A DNA stretch of 64,000 bases from Miscanthus floridulus (lineage: Eukaryota > Streptophyta > Magnoliopsida > Poales > Poaceae). The translations under genes and the position numbers were made by a program. Below are positions 1 through 12,606 of the stretch, one piece after another. The stretch's first letter is position 1. Each line of letters opens with the position of its first letter. The notes under the pieces are model-generated. The model saw only the letters and a program-made list of their open reading frames with translations. It was not told the DNA's origin and made no database searches. The stretch lies in NCBI RefSeq assembly GCF_019320115.1, contig NC_089584.1, positions 54,061,633 to 54,125,632 of the forward strand, given 5' to 3'.

Positions 1-44
1 AACATCCATTTCTAACTAGGTTGTTCGTCCTAGAGTCAGTTATA

Positions 45-56
45 GCTTTGATACCA
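45..56 (-). promoter_or_regulatory. Primer-binding site of element A (initiator tRNA-Met type)
   Basis: The plus strand reads gctttgatacca, the reverse complement of a PBS starting TGGTATCAAAGC. It differs by one base from the TGGTATCAGAGC used for initiator tRNA-Met priming in many gypsy elements, and it sits 3 bases from the LTR. Confidence 0.75.
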
Positions 57-59
57 ATT

Positions 60-3000
60 TGTCGCACCCAATTTTGTATAGCAAAACCAGGTACTCATAT
101 ATATGTGCCCAGGATGTCCAAACACACACATATATCACAAATTGCAATAGTATCAAAGTAAAGTACTTATTACATCGCATATCTCATCATAAAATAAATA
201 CAAAGTTTAGTCAAAGGCAGTATTATTATAATCACAGCAGAATAACTAGCCCAACTACCACAGGGACTCCAACTGGTGAACGTCTCCCTAGTAGTCCTAG
301 ACATCCTCTAGGAACTCTTCATATCCATTATCTGTTACCCATCCAGGATTTTCATTGGATGTAAAGCAAGTGTAAGCTCACCATGCTTAGCAAGTATATC
401 AAAGGGATCTATGAGGCTCAAAAAGGCTTGACACTGTTTGACTGTAGTTCACAATTTTAGTAGATCAAATTTTAGCATCCTGAATCACTACTTTAATGAA
501 TAGTCCCAATTCCCAAGTGACATTAAAGTATAGTCATATTTATCTCAATTCCCAACCATCCACCATCCACAGTAACCACTAATCTTGAAGGATCTAGACC
601 GCTCGTATCCGTGAGCATGGCTATTATAACATGTTACTTATTTCTATAGAAATTGTACATCTTTACCCACCGAGCCATGATTCCCAATATTGGGGTTTGC
701 GAGACCCACGACACCTCTTCCCAGGAAGTGTGGCAGAGTTTCACTATGAAACCCTTAGCTAGTTGCACTAATAGGTCGTAGCTATAAAGGAGTGGCACCC
801 GTGGGCATCGCAGCACGGTACACACCCTAGCAGAAAAAGGAAAGATACCCTAGCTATAGACAAGCTAGTATAAACCCTCTTGGGTTGCCGCTTTAGGATT
901 AAGTCCTTATGGAGAGGCACTAGAGTACTCAACCCCATACTCTAGTCCCCTATCTATTGCTAAAAAGCTCTATTTTATCACATGGCATATAGCCTTTAAT
1001 CATGTTTAATAATTATTTTATGTTAAGCGCTGCAGTATCTATCCAAAATGCCTACCCAAAAACCTCAGGTATCAAGGATATGTGGTACAAATAATCATCT
1101 AGGTAAAGTCCTTAAAGGCATTTCAAATTAAACACATGCATGAATATGTATGGTAATAGTTCATAGGTAATAAGGGGCCTTTGGTACACTTGCCTTCCTC
1201 AAAGTCATCCTAAAAGCACTGCTGATCCTACTATGGGTCCTCAATCACCTCAAATGGCTCACCCTCTAATCGTGTCCCAATCACCAATCAAGCATCATAC
1301 CAATCATTACATGCATACAAGATAGACTTCCATTAGAACAGTACATCAAATAGTAAAAACATAAGTTGAAAAGCTTATAAATCTATTCTACGTACTGCTA
1401 CAAACACGTGAGCGAAAGAATCACTCAAATCAGACTTAAAATGCGAACGTTATGCATGAAATAAGATGTAATGGCATTCCTGTAAAATAAACTGAACTTA
1501 TTTTTGAATTAAAACAATTAAAAATATGAATATCCACGGTTATAGGACTACGGGCACTAAATCTGGAAAATACAGGGTCTAAAGTGAATAAAAACATGAC
1601 TAAAAATAATTACTTTCAATTAAAATGGACTATGGGTTGAATCTAAAAAAATAGAGGGCTTTTCTGAAAAATGCGCGCAGCTAACCGGATGTTTGACTAT
1701 GGCTGCTGACTCATCCGACACGTGGTAGCTATGGATTGGTGCGGTGCACCACGTGTACGCAGTGGACCGGTGAAGTGGGTGCTGACGCGGCAGCGTGGGC
1801 CGGATCCATAGCTCCCGGTGGACTGGTTATGATCCAACCGGTGGGATCTAATCTCAACCGTCTAGAGCCGATCGGATGGCATGGTGGGCCCTACGCCACT
1901 GCACAAGGTCACCGACGAGCAGGCCATGGCCGGTGATGACTAGAGATCACTGGTATAGTGCTCTAGTGCACAATAAGATGAAAGAATGGCACAGGAAGGG
2001 TTGGGAGCTCACCGCGAGTTGATTGGAATGGAGTGCGGCATCTAGGGAGGCTTCGAGGGGGTGGTTCCATGGTGGCGATGATCTAGAGAGAGGAAGAACA
2101 TGCGGGTGAGGAAGTATCCAAGGAATTTGTGGCCTGTTCATGAAACTGGAGGTACCTAGGGGCATAGGAGGTCATGATGATTCTCCGAGTAGCGTCAGCG
2201 TCGAGCTCCAAGGCGCGGGCGAGGTAGAGCTATGGCGGTGACTGCTGGAAATCAGGAGCAGGGGATGGGAGAGAAGGCAGGTCTTAGCTCAGAGTTTTAT
2301 AGGCTAGACAGTGAGCAGAAATAGGAAGGGGAGCAGGTGGGATTGGTCGCCTGCCATAGGTGGCGATGGCGGTGGGATTCCCTGCTGTGTAGTGCCAACG
2401 GCGGGTGCCGAGGAAGGAAAGTGCCGGGGAAGAAAGGAAACTAAGGAAGAAGAAAGGAAAGGAAGAAATGGGCACTGACAGGTGGGGCCAGAGGCGCACT
2501 AGGTGAAAGGAGAAAGAGAGCAGCGAGCATGGGCGTTGCGGGCCATGGTGCCTAGCTGGGCCGTGCACTGGCGTGCGGTGCGCTATAGAGGATGGCGCGA
2601 ATCGCGCGGGAGAGGGCCGATGCGGCAGGCTTGGCTGCGTGCGGTAGCAGGCCAGTGCGGGCAGAAAAGGAGAAGGGAGGAAGGAAGAGAAGGGAAGGGC
2701 TACTAGGCCATCAGCAGGCCAGCCTGGGAAGGGGAAGAAAAAAAGACTGGGCCAGAACTGGGGTTGGGCCAGAATGGAAGAAAGATAATTTTTTTTCAAA
2801 CAAAACCTTTTCCAATTCTATTTCCTCTATTTACAATTCTAAACCAAATTAAAATAAGATTTGAATTCAACTTCAAATCAACTAGCCCTACACTCAACCA
2901 AGAACAATAAGCTTCGGCATGAATGCAACAAATATGTTTCTAAACCTTATAGTTTATTTTATTTATCCAATATTTATTATTTGGCCTAAGTTAAAATATC

Positions 3001-3063
3001 TAGAAAATGTAATAAAGGCTAAGAATTAATTGATAATTTGTAGTAAATTTTTTGGGTGTTATA
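60..3063 (-). repeat. 5' LTR of element A (about 3.0 kb)
   Basis: It begins TGTCGCACCC at 60 and ends GTGTTATA at 3063 on the plus strand. Bases 1700-2800 are GC-rich and give long chance ORFs, while both ends are AT-rich. I see no conserved protein domain in it. The terminal CA is decayed to TA at the right end. The partner LTR is outside the window, so the boundary rests on PBS position and terminal motif. Confidence 0.65.
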
Positions 3064-4959
3064 GTAGCTCTACAATTTTGATTAATGGACTTTTTGCTAA
3101 CTCGAACTAGATTAGGAGTTAAGGAGGCACGAAGTTGGCTCATCACATGGCCTAAACTGGCCCTTCGTCGTGCCATCATGGACAACCGACCATAGGTCAT
3201 GGCTGTCACATGGCCGACATGTGCCGTGGCTACCCCCACTGCTATCGTGCTGGCACGCCCAAGGGCTAAGACAAGGCGCTACTTCCTCCCCCTCGCTCAT
3301 TTGCGCCCTTCTTCCCTCTGCTCTCACTCCTGCAGTAGCAACAGCAGCGCGTGCCGCCATCGCTATCGCCACGCACCTTCGTTGTCCTCGCACACCCCCA
3401 CTACTGCATCTTCGACCAATCCATCTCACCCATAGCTCCATCACCATCTCTTCTACCTCCCTGACCCGCCATTGTCACCTCTCAAGCCAAGGTGAGGGCC
3501 CTCGGGCCATTGCCATCACCAACATGGCCATGGTGCACCATCGAGCTTTGAGCTCGTCCATGGCCAGCCATCTCCCCTACTCCTTATACCATCCTCTTAT
3601 TTGGTCCGTCATCGCTTTAGGTCACAGAAGCTCACATCATGGCTCATTAAACTGCTACCACAGCAACCGTGTGGGAACGCACATCCGAGCCATCCGTGTC
3701 CACCATGGCCGTGAGCTCAGGCTCGCCATGGCTGGCCCTGGCTAGACCTTGTCGTCCCCCTCTAGCATGCATTTTAGCATCACCATGAACTCTAGCAGCT
3801 TGTCCCATGATGGAGACCAATCACCATCTCATTGGAATAGGAGGTGCCACCACCATGCGCTCGCGTCGCCATGCCACCATGCACGTGGCCAGAGCTCACT
3901 ACCACTTCACCTTAGCTCTGACCAATTCCTAGGGCTCTACTGTTACCTCCTGACTCAGTAGCTCCACTCACCTAGCCATATCATCTCTAGAGACAGTGAG
4001 TCCACCGCCGCTGAGCCACCATGCCCGTCGGCGAGGTAGCCCACCGAAGGAACCGAAATTCACAAACAAGCCCAATAAACCTTACAACCTAGGCCTAATA
4101 CCAACTTAACCCTAGATATAAAAGGTGGATGACACCCCCTCACAGCCTCACACCCTCACATTTTTTAAAATCTCGGCATTGTGCTTTTTTAAAAATCTTT
4201 TTTCCTATTTTTTCTATTCTTTTTTTGTTGCTTGTGTAAATCCTCGGTTAGTTCGGTCGGAACCGGAAGCGAACCGAACTAACCGAAACCGATTTTGCTC
4301 AGTTCCAAGATTTATGAAGAACCGATCAGTTCCTATTTGTAGAGAACCGAATTTGTGTCATAAATCGAAGAACCAAACCAAAACTGATTGGTTAACCGAA
4401 TGCCTAGGCCTATCCGGTAGTGTCCCTAAGGGTGCAGCACTGATCGAACCCGTGAAATGTGTACCTAAGTTGTACCAAAGGTGACACGATGCGACCTAGG
4501 TGGGATAGTGTGGGTTTGTATTAGGAATAACTACCTAGCTAGTTGCAACCGATTCAAATCATTATCTCTCCTAGTGAGAAACTTGATTAGCTCCAACATC
4601 ATAGTAATTGAACTATGGAATTTGATGGTTATGATGAACATGGGAATGTTACACTAGCTATGGTTATTACTGTCATACTACATAATCATACATCACATGT
4701 TAGGCATAGGATAGATGCTAATCTAGAGATGAATAGCTACAATTAACTTGGAATCGAATTATAAAATGTATAGCTCAACTAGTGGCTTTTTGTGCATGAT
4801 CCTTGGAGTCACTTTATTTTTTGTTTATGATGGGTAAGTCTAGATGAGTACCTTCTTATACTCAGGGTTTATTTCCCACTTGTTGCAGATAACACAGTCT
4901 ATCATGGATATTGTAAGACCTGCTTCTGTCCCACTATGGATGAGGAGTAGGCCATGGGT
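3064..4959 (+). repeat. Element B, left part of a plus-oriented LTR, split by element C
   Basis: This stretch has the layout of a large gypsy LTR in plus orientation: GC-rich block (3120-4080), TATA box (4117), then a segment around 4838-4880 that is the reverse of the 'ccctgagtac...gtactc' motif seen in the LTRs of C and I. It stops at the target-site duplication of C, and resumes at 28971. The LTR start is not visible and was probably displaced by the insertion of A. No gene is seen. Confidence 0.45.
4117..4124 (+). promoter_or_regulatory. Candidate TATA box of LTR B
   Basis: TATAAAAG lies between the GC-rich block and the AT-rich downstream part, the usual place for an LTR promoter. Orientation agrees with the plus-oriented LTR. 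Sequence-only call. Confidence 0.4.
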
Positions 4960-4964
4960 AAGGC
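4960..4964. repeat. Target-site duplication of element C (left copy, AAGGC)
   Basis: AAGGC here is repeated at 28966-28970, immediately outside the two matching LTR ends of C. A perfect 5-bp duplication is the expected integration scar of a gypsy element. Confidence 0.92.
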
Positions 4965-7900
4965 TATGGCAGAACCTCCTAAATTATAGGACCCACATGC
5001 ACTTGTCACTGTCCAACAACCTCTGACGACTATGCATATGTTTGTAGTAACTTAGGAAGACTATCGGGTGTCCTCGGGGAACCCTGAATCATCCACGATT
5101 TCTGAGCAGGATCACATTACAGAGTCATTGTAGTATTACAACATTTATTCAAATATCTACATCAGAGTAAAATAGCAGAAGTCTTATGATAACTTAGTTT
5201 ACAAACCAGTTGTTTCAAACCTTACAAACTAAGTTCGATAATTATTACAAACCATAGTAGTAGTGGAGTGGCATTAGTATCATAATACAAACACACAAAA
5301 TAAGCATCCTGCCCAAGGATCACACATTCACTTATCATCATCAACATGAACAACAGTCATGCAGCAAGGTCCAAAACAGACCTACTCATGAGGCTCACCT
5401 GCAACAAGGGTCAACGAACCCTGAGTACAAAAGTACTCAACAAGACTTAACTGGAATAAAAACTGAGAAGACTCAGGAATGTAGGCTCAGGGATTCAAGG
5501 TATGGCTTTAACAATAATCAAAGTTCTTTTGTATAAAAGCTCTTTAACAAAATTCTTTACTTCAACATATAAAACTTTATAAGAACCACATATGAATCTG
5601 CCATGATCCATAATGAGATCATGAACTTCATATCAAACTCTTTCTCAAACCTTACTCAAGTTTCAGTTATTAAACTATGATGATGAACAGTGAGTTGAGT
5701 CTCTATAACCGAGGAACAATGATGATTCGAACCAATTATAACCCAGCTAGGGATTTCAGACCACATGACATATGTAGGTCCCCAACCTACATATACCAAC
5801 CTGCCCTCAGATCCTCTAAAATAAGAACAGGTCCGCGCCACCCGAGAATACAGTACTCCACCATTCTAGCCCATGGCCATGTGGGTACACGCTACTCTCA
5901 CCATCTCTCCACTCCTATTGCGTGAGTAGCCATTCTCATAATAGAATAGCTGAGTTAAGGCTTACTGGAGTATGTGGTTAGTACTACAAAGTCTCATCTC
6001 ATACAGTTCAACAACGGACCGACCTTAATTGACACAGGCGGAAAGAAGCCGCTCACAAGACCTCCATGTCTTGTGGCTCTCACACACCGAGTCCGCTCGG
6101 TCTAGATTTATTACTTCACATGCTCATATCTCCTGATAACATAAGTAACCAAAGATCCATTTAAAACTCATAGGTGATAGGTAATCACCCAACTAAGCAT
6201 GACTAAGCATAACTAGGTATTTATGAATTAAAACTGGTAATAAGGTAGATATGGAAAAACACCAATTAGGTTTCCACTCAACTCCTAATCACTTAATGCA
6301 ATATAGAAAAGCAAAAGCGATAAAAACTTGTAAAACACAAGGTAGGTTTAAATGCATCCAAGCTTGCCTTGGTTCACGAAAAAGTCAGGTTCCTGAGACG
6401 TTCCACAATTATCAGATCCGACCTCAACAGATGGATTAACCTCCTCCACAACTTGATTAACTACCACGTGTTCACCTTCGTTCACTACACATAGTAACAA
6501 TGCCATGTTTAACATGATGTGGGATATGAAACATGATGCTTGATGATGGATGCAAAATTAACAACTCAAATACAACTTTCCTTCGCGGTACAGTTGCAAG
6601 TCAAACTAACTAAGCCTTTTTCATAACACATACTTCAATTGCCAAGTATCATTACCAACTAATGACCCAAGGCCATCACTCAATCCAAAATTCAAACAAA
6701 ACCTAATTCAATAAATGTTACTATTTGCTTTTATGAATTAATTATTTAATTCAAAATTATGAAATAAATCAACTTGTTCCAATTGAGCTCAAAATTTTTT
6801 TAAAGGTTCATCACATGATAAGTAAGTGGCAAAACAATTTTCATAATTTTTGGATAATTAATTAAGCCTAGAAAAATCATGGAAATCTATTTATTAATTA
6901 ATTGAGCAATTTTCATCACATTCAAAAAGTACTGAAAAACAATATTTCATATTTTTCTTAAATAATATACATCATAGAGAGGTCACATCAAAAGTTTCAT
7001 AATTTTTGGAACTCTAAATAATTCTACACAAAAATAACAAAAACTATCACTATTCATTCAAATCTGCAAAATAGAAAAATCCATTTTGAACACTAAGTCA
7101 CTGACAATCGAACCCACATGTCATCTTCTACCTCCCGCGCTCACCGCGGCGGCGATGGCTCTGACTGACCAAATCTCACCGACGACGAGATCACTGGCGA
7201 TAGCAAAGACGCCAACATGCTCCCCACTACCATGCGCACCTATTGATGTCACTAATTGCATCGATCACTGCACAAAACAGCACGGCATCGGCCATGGCGG
7301 CCACGACTGCACGGTGGCGCTACGCTAGAGATAGGAGACTAGTAACGGTTAAACAAACAGCATAGGAAGGTTCAACATCTCACCACGAACACGCTCGAGC
7401 AGGAATTAAGGCCGAAGAAGCAACAGTGAAGCGAGGCGGCGTTCACAGCGGTCACGGCGGTGCGAGCAATGGCGACGGCGGTGTTCCAATGGCTGTGGTG
7501 GACAAAATGATCAAACAACTGGTCATAGAGCATCACAAGATCAAGGCAAAGCTGGAGCTACCATGATGAAAGAAAGAGGGGCACCATGGAGCACTGGCCA
7601 CGACGGCGCAAGCACGACGGTGAGGCTGCCGGCTGCGAGGAAGAAAGACGCTCACCATGGGTTCTCGACGGAGTCAAGCTTCAAGGGTTGGTCTATTGGG
7701 TGCGCAAGGTGCAAGTGGAGCTCAGACACTACTTTGCCGCGGCTAGTTTGCGCTGAGGAGGTGAGGCGAGCTCAACGGAGCTATGGCGGCGACGGCGGGA
7801 AAACACAGGAGGAGAAAGGAGAACGGTGATGTCGTTCCAGACTTAACCAACAGGCGAAAAGTGGTGGGGAACGGTGCGCTTGACATGCCACGACGACGTG

Positions 7901-8537
7901 GACACGTCAAGGCTAGAGGTGGCGCCTGTGGGCGCACGTAGAAGCCGGTGGAAACATGGCCGGCGGTGGGATGTCGGCCATGAGTACTGTTCACCGAAAT
8001 TACAAAATTGCCACCCACCTATTTTCTCAAATTACTCCCAAATTTATATAACAACTCAAAAATCTCCAAAAATAAAAGTTGTTCAAAATCCAAAGGTCTA
8101 CAACTTTGCTTTTAACCAACCCCTAATTTGGTCCATATTTTGAAATGCAAATTTGAATTCAAATAGGGGACATTTAAAGAATTTTGCCTTTTTAAATTAC
8201 TTCAAATTTTTCATAACAACTTTGAAAACTCCAAAAATAAACTTTGTATAACTTGACAAGCTCTACACTTTTGCTTTTAGGCTCAACCCCAAAATATGCT
8301 TAGATTTTGAAATGGGTTTTCAAAGTAGGATTTAAATACTGAAAATCAGGGTTTTCTTGAAAATTCAAATCCAAACAAAATTTTGAACTTGATTCAAACA
8401 ATACAATTCAACACATACCACATAAAGGTAAACTTGTTTTAGTGTATGCATATCAAAATTTTCACTAACACATGAATGATGTGCTATGCATATGATGATA
8501 TGTCATGTTTTAATATTTAAACACCCGAGGTGTTACA
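4965..8537 (-). repeat. 3' LTR of element C (3573 bp)
   Basis: It runs from TATGGCAGAACC to GAGGTGTTACA and aligns end to end with 25378-28965, with scattered substitutions and small indels. The GC-rich block (about 7090-7990) again produces chance ORFs. No cellular gene is seen. Confidence 0.92.
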
Positions 8538-8572
8538 ATCCTTCCCCCTAAAAGAAATCTCGTCCCAAGATT
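8538..8572 (-). promoter_or_regulatory. Polypurine tract and adjacent hairpin of element C
   Basis: On the minus strand, taggggGAAGGAT (8550-8538) abuts the LTR and is the plus-strand primer tract. At 8556-8572 the sequence aatct-cgtccca-agatt can form a 5-bp stem. The same motif occurs at the same 19-base offset from the LTR in element I (58241-58257). Confidence 0.7.
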
Positions 8573-8699
8573 CAAAGTCATAGGATAAGTAATGGAAAAG
8601 GAAATGTGTCGCGTGAACACATACAAAATCTATCCATAAAACAGCTAAGGTCTCTTTACAAAACACAATTTGTAACAACCGAGCTCAACTAACATTACT

Positions 8700-9863
8700 C
8701 TATATTGACGTAAGAAACTCTAGAAATTTTTCTAGCAAGTAATCTTTGGATTCCCAAGTAGCTTCTTCTTTGGAATGTTGATTCCATTGTATCTTGTAGA
8801 ACTTGATTGTCCTCCTTCATGTGACACGATCTTTCTGATCCAGAACTCGGATAGGATATTTGGAATAGGTCAAATCAGGTTCAAGTTCCACTCCTTCAAC
8901 CTTAACATTCTGCTTAGGCACTCGGAGACACTTCTTTAATTGAGAAACATGGAACACATTATGTACGGCTAAGAGATATTCTAGTAATTTCAAACGATAT
9001 GCCACTTTTCCATACCTCTCTAAAATTTGATATGGTCCAATATATCGAGGTGCCAACTTGCCTTTAACACCAAAATAGGTAACTCCCTTCATTGGTGATA
9101 CCTTCAGATATACAAAATCTCCCTTGTTAAACACTAAAGGTCTACCTCATTTATCTACATAACTCTTTTGCCTAGACTGAGCTATCTTCAAATTACTTTG
9201 TATTTGCCTAACCTTGTCTTATGTTTCTTTCACAAGGTCAACTCCAAAGAACCTTCTTTCCCTAGGCTCAGACCAACTTAGTGATGTTTTGCATCTACAA
9301 CCATAGAGTGCTTCAAATGGAGCCATTCTAATGCTCTCCTGATAACTATTGTTGTATGAGAACTCAGCCAAAGGCAAACATTCATCCCACTTATTGGAAT
9401 AGTTAAGAACACAACATCTTAACATATCTTCAAGTACTTGATTGACCCTTTCAGTCTGACCATTAGTCTAGGGATGATAAGCTATACTATACAGGAGTTT
9501 GGTACCTAACGAAGCATGCAAGTGTTTCCAAAAGCTAGAGACAAACTATGTACCCCAATCTGACACTATGGTCTTTGGTACCCCATGTAAACTCACAATT
9601 CTGTCTAGATATATCTTGGCATATCGGATAGTGGGATATGTACTCTGGACTAGAAGAAAATGTGCTGACTTGGTTAGTCAATCTACAATAACCCATACTA
9701 AGTCAAAGCCCTTTGATGTCTTGGGTAGACCAACAATAAAGTCCATACTAATATCCTCCCACTTCCAAGCTGGAATAGGTAATGGCTATAACTCTCCCAT
9801 AGACCTCAAATGTATAGCTTTCACCTTTTGACAAGTATCACATTTTGCTATATTCCGAGCAAT
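8700..9863 (-). pseudogene. Element C integrase core/C-terminus with chromodomain
   Basis: Minus-strand reading gives the integrase core ([10 protein letters not shown] region, then NGQTERVNQ near 9450), the segment PLAEFSYNNSYQ, the GPYQILERYGKVAY C-terminal fold, and finally a chromodomain (IKFYKIQWNQHSKEEATWESKDYLL) ending at the stop 8700-8702. Chromodomains of this class bind methylated histone H3 and guide integration. Several in-frame stops interrupt one continuous frame, for example before the chromodomain at about 8816. They look like single-base decay rather than frameshifts. Confidence 0.85.
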
Positions 9864-10789
9864 TTATATTTTCATTTTGGTCCACCAAAACCTTTGTTTC
9901 AAGTCATGGTACATCTTATTACTTCTTAGATGAATAGATAACCTAGTAGCATATGCTTCCTCAAGAATTGACTGTCGCAACTCCGGAACCTTTGGTACCA
10001 CTAAGTGATTCTTGAACCATAACACACCTTCATCATCTACTTTGAAGCATTCCGCTTTCCCATTCTTGATTCTTTCTTTGATATGGACTATACCCTTGTT
10101 TTCTTTGTGAGCAGCAATAATCTGGTCTCGAATAGTGGCTTCAACAATTATATTGGTCAAACTACCTTGTTGAATTACCTCTATACTCAACTTTTCCATC
10201 TCTTGGCATAAAGTCAAACCCATTGTTCTTACTGTCAGACAATTGCAATGGCTCTTTCGACTGAGGGCATCTGCAACTACATTTGCTTTACTAGGATGGT
10301 AATGTATTTCCAAGTCATAATCTTTAATCAATTCTAACCATCGTCTTTGACGCATGTTCAAATCCAATTGAGTAAAGATATACTTTAAACTCTTGTGGTC
10401 TGTATAAATATGGCATGTATTACCAAGCAGGTAATGCCGCCAAATCTTCAGAGCATGGACAACTGCTGCTAACTCTAGATCATGAGTGGGATAGTGCTCT
10501 TCATGTTGCTTAAGTTGTCTAGAAGCATAAGCAATAACTTGGCCTTCTTGCATCAATAATACCAATACCAGAAGCATCACAATAAACATCAAATGACTTC
10601 TCGATATCTGGTTGTGCTAACACTGGTGCAGTGGTTAACAATCTCTTCAAAGTCTAGAAAGCTTCTTCACACTCAGATGACCAGATAAACTTGGCTTGGT
10701 TCTTCAACAACCCAGTGATGGACTTGGATACTCTAGAGAAATCTAGAATAAAATGATGGTAATACCCCGCCATTCCTAGAAAACTCCAA
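9864..10789 (-). pseudogene. Element C RNase H and integrase N-terminus
   Basis: The reading frame at 9864-10592 carries the gypsy RNase H signature ([68 protein letters not shown]) and then the integrase N-terminal zinc-binding region with FWWTKMK. The stretch 10592-10789 encodes the end of RT ([13 protein letters not shown]) in decayed form. A stop near 9862 separates it from the integrase core. Confidence 0.85.
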
Positions 10790-10791
10790 AC

Positions 10792-12054
10792 CTAATGAAT
10801 AGTGGTTGGCGATTTCCAATCAAGCACATCCTTAACTTTGCTTGGATCAACAACAACTCCTCTAGCTGATAAGACATGTCCAAGAAACTCTACTTCCTTA
10901 AGCCAGAAGTCACACTTACTGAATTTGGCATATAGTTGATGTTCTCTTAAGCGGGTCAGGACAATTCTGAGATGTTCCGCGTGTTCCTTCTTGTTCTTAG
11001 AATAAACTAGGATGTCATCAATAAACACCACCACAAACTTGTCTAGCTCAGGCATGAACACTAAATTCATCAGATACATGAAATGAGCTGGGGCATTTGT
11101 CAAACCAAAAGACATTACCAAGTATTCATATAATACATATCTTGTGGTAAATGCTGTTTTGGGAATATCTTTAGGCTTAATCTTGATTTGGTGATAGCCT
11201 GACCTTAAATCAATCTTGGAGAAAACTTTAGCTCTAGCTAGTTGATCAAAAAGCAAGTCTATCCAATGTAAGGGATACTTATTCTTAATGGTCACTTCAT
11301 TCAACGGATGATAGTCAACACATAACCTTAGGGTCTCATCTTTCTTTTTCACAAAAATTGCAGGGCATCCCCAAGGTGATGAACTAGGTTGAATAAATCC
11401 TTTCTCAATCAACTCTTGCAACTTAGTCTTCAACTCAGCTAATTCCTTAGGAGGCATTCTATAAGCTCTCCGAGATATTGAAGCTGTTCTAGGTTTTAAC
11501 TCTATGTTAAACTGAACATCCCTATCTGGTGGTAGACCGGGTAAATCCTTAGGAAAAACATCAGGGAATTCACAAACTACCGGGATATCCCTAATCTCCT
11601 TGACAAAAGTTGCACAAACTCTTTCCACTGATCTCCTTAAGGTTGGAAATTGGATAAGAAGCTGAGAATTACTATCAGGCAAACTCACCCTTAATGTCCT
11701 ATGCAAAGCATCTATAACAGTCTTATGCTGATACATCCAATTCATTCCCAAGATCACATCTATATCTTGATCCTTGAGAATAATCATGGTAGTGGGAAAA
11801 ATATGCCCACCTAGGTTTATGGGTACCTGGTATACCATTTCCTTAGTACATAGACGTCCCTCGGGCGACTGTATAAAGAAATTTTCCTTTGTTTCCCCAA
11901 TTAGAATTTCATGCTTTACGATAAAGGTTCTATTGATGAATGAATAAGATGCACCAGAATCAAAAAGCATAACAGCAGGGTGATCGGCGATAGGAAACAT
12001 ACCCATCATCACTGGCTCCCCTTTTGGAATTTCCCTAGCTTGAATATAGAACAC
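10792..12054 (-). pseudogene. Element C protease and reverse transcriptase
   Basis: An open 420-codon segment. Protease comes first (residues 20-60, [11 protein letters not shown] active site), then [13 protein letters not shown], the LRLCVDY motif, [13 protein letters not shown] with a catalytic Asp, and FIDDILVYS with the catalytic Asp pair. It is the longest intact pol piece in C. It ends at a stop just after the RT thumb; the rest of pol follows in the same direction. It starts by readthrough from gag rather than at its own ATG. Confidence 0.9.
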
Positions 12055-12601
12055 ACGTCCTATCTTCCTTTCACCTTTGCCCTTCTAAGCATTCTGATTG
12101 TGGTTCTTGTTCTGTGCTTGACCCTATTGTTGATTGGTAGGGGCCTTCTGATAATTTTGATTAGCCTGTTTGGGATACGGACATTCCCTAGAGAAATGAC
12201 CGGACCTTCCATAATTGTAACATGGATAATTGTGACCCTAGGACGTTGGAGCATTGCCACCAGGAGCATTTGTCTATTGTGAATTCGGGTAAGTTATAGC
12301 AGGACGGACATTTGACTGTTGCCCGGCTTGGAACTACGGCGGACGATAAGGAGGACGATAATGGTTGACTAGATGATAGATTATCTTTTGCCTCTTTTGA
12401 TTGCCACCAAAAGATCTAGACAACACACTCTTCTTTTTCTTGATCTCCTTATGCTGCCGATACTTTTGCTCCAAAGCAATTGTAATATTTACTGCCTCAT
12501 GATAAGTAACATTGGTGCATGTAGTCATCATTGTCTGTAATTTGGTATTCAGACCTCACATGAACCATTTCTTTTTCTTGGCATCTATATTGACATGTTC
12601 A
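12055..12601 (-). pseudogene. Element C gag, 3' part
   Basis: This is the C-terminal half of gag: a basic region (KYRQHKEIKKKKSV), an RPPYRPP segment, a degenerate zinc knuckle near 12180-12230 (CYNYGRSGHFSREC, second Cys replaced by Tyr) and a Q/N-rich linker into protease. It is cut at 12602 by D; the 5' half is at 23659-24234. Several stops are present. Confidence 0.8.
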
Positions 12602-12606
12602 GATGC
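12602..12606. repeat. Target-site duplication of element D (left copy, GATGC)
   Basis: GATGC abuts the LTR start at 12607 and recurs at 23654-23658 next to the other LTR. It marks a clean insertion of D into gag of C (…QYAS | EHVNID…). Confidence 0.95.

Larger units (their letters stand above)
1..3063 (-). mobile_element. Element A: right-hand end of a minus-strand Ty3/gypsy LTR retrotransposon
   Basis: Only a 59-base internal stub and one long LTR lie in the window; the rest is beyond the left edge. The stub holds a primer-binding site and the following LTR runs from TGTCGCACCC to GGGTGTTATA, the reverse of the TGTAACACC...GTGCGACA ends common in large grass gypsy LTRs. In element orientation this is the 5' LTR. 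No coding domain is visible here, so the lineage is inferred from LTR ends, size and the initiator-Met primer site only. Confidence 0.7.

Noticed and set aside
2284..2799. 171-codon minus-strand ORF and overlapping plus-strand ORFs
   Set aside because: They lie in the GC-rich block of LTR A, are Pro/Ser/Arg-rich in several frames at once and show no domain; composition explains them.
3170..3745. 191-codon plus-strand ORF rich in His and Ser
   Set aside because: GC-rich LTR B interior, overlapping open frames on both strands and no recognisable motif.
9499..9831. 110-codon plus-strand ORF opposite integrase of C
   Set aside because: Antisense shadow of a clear integrase core; no domain of its own.
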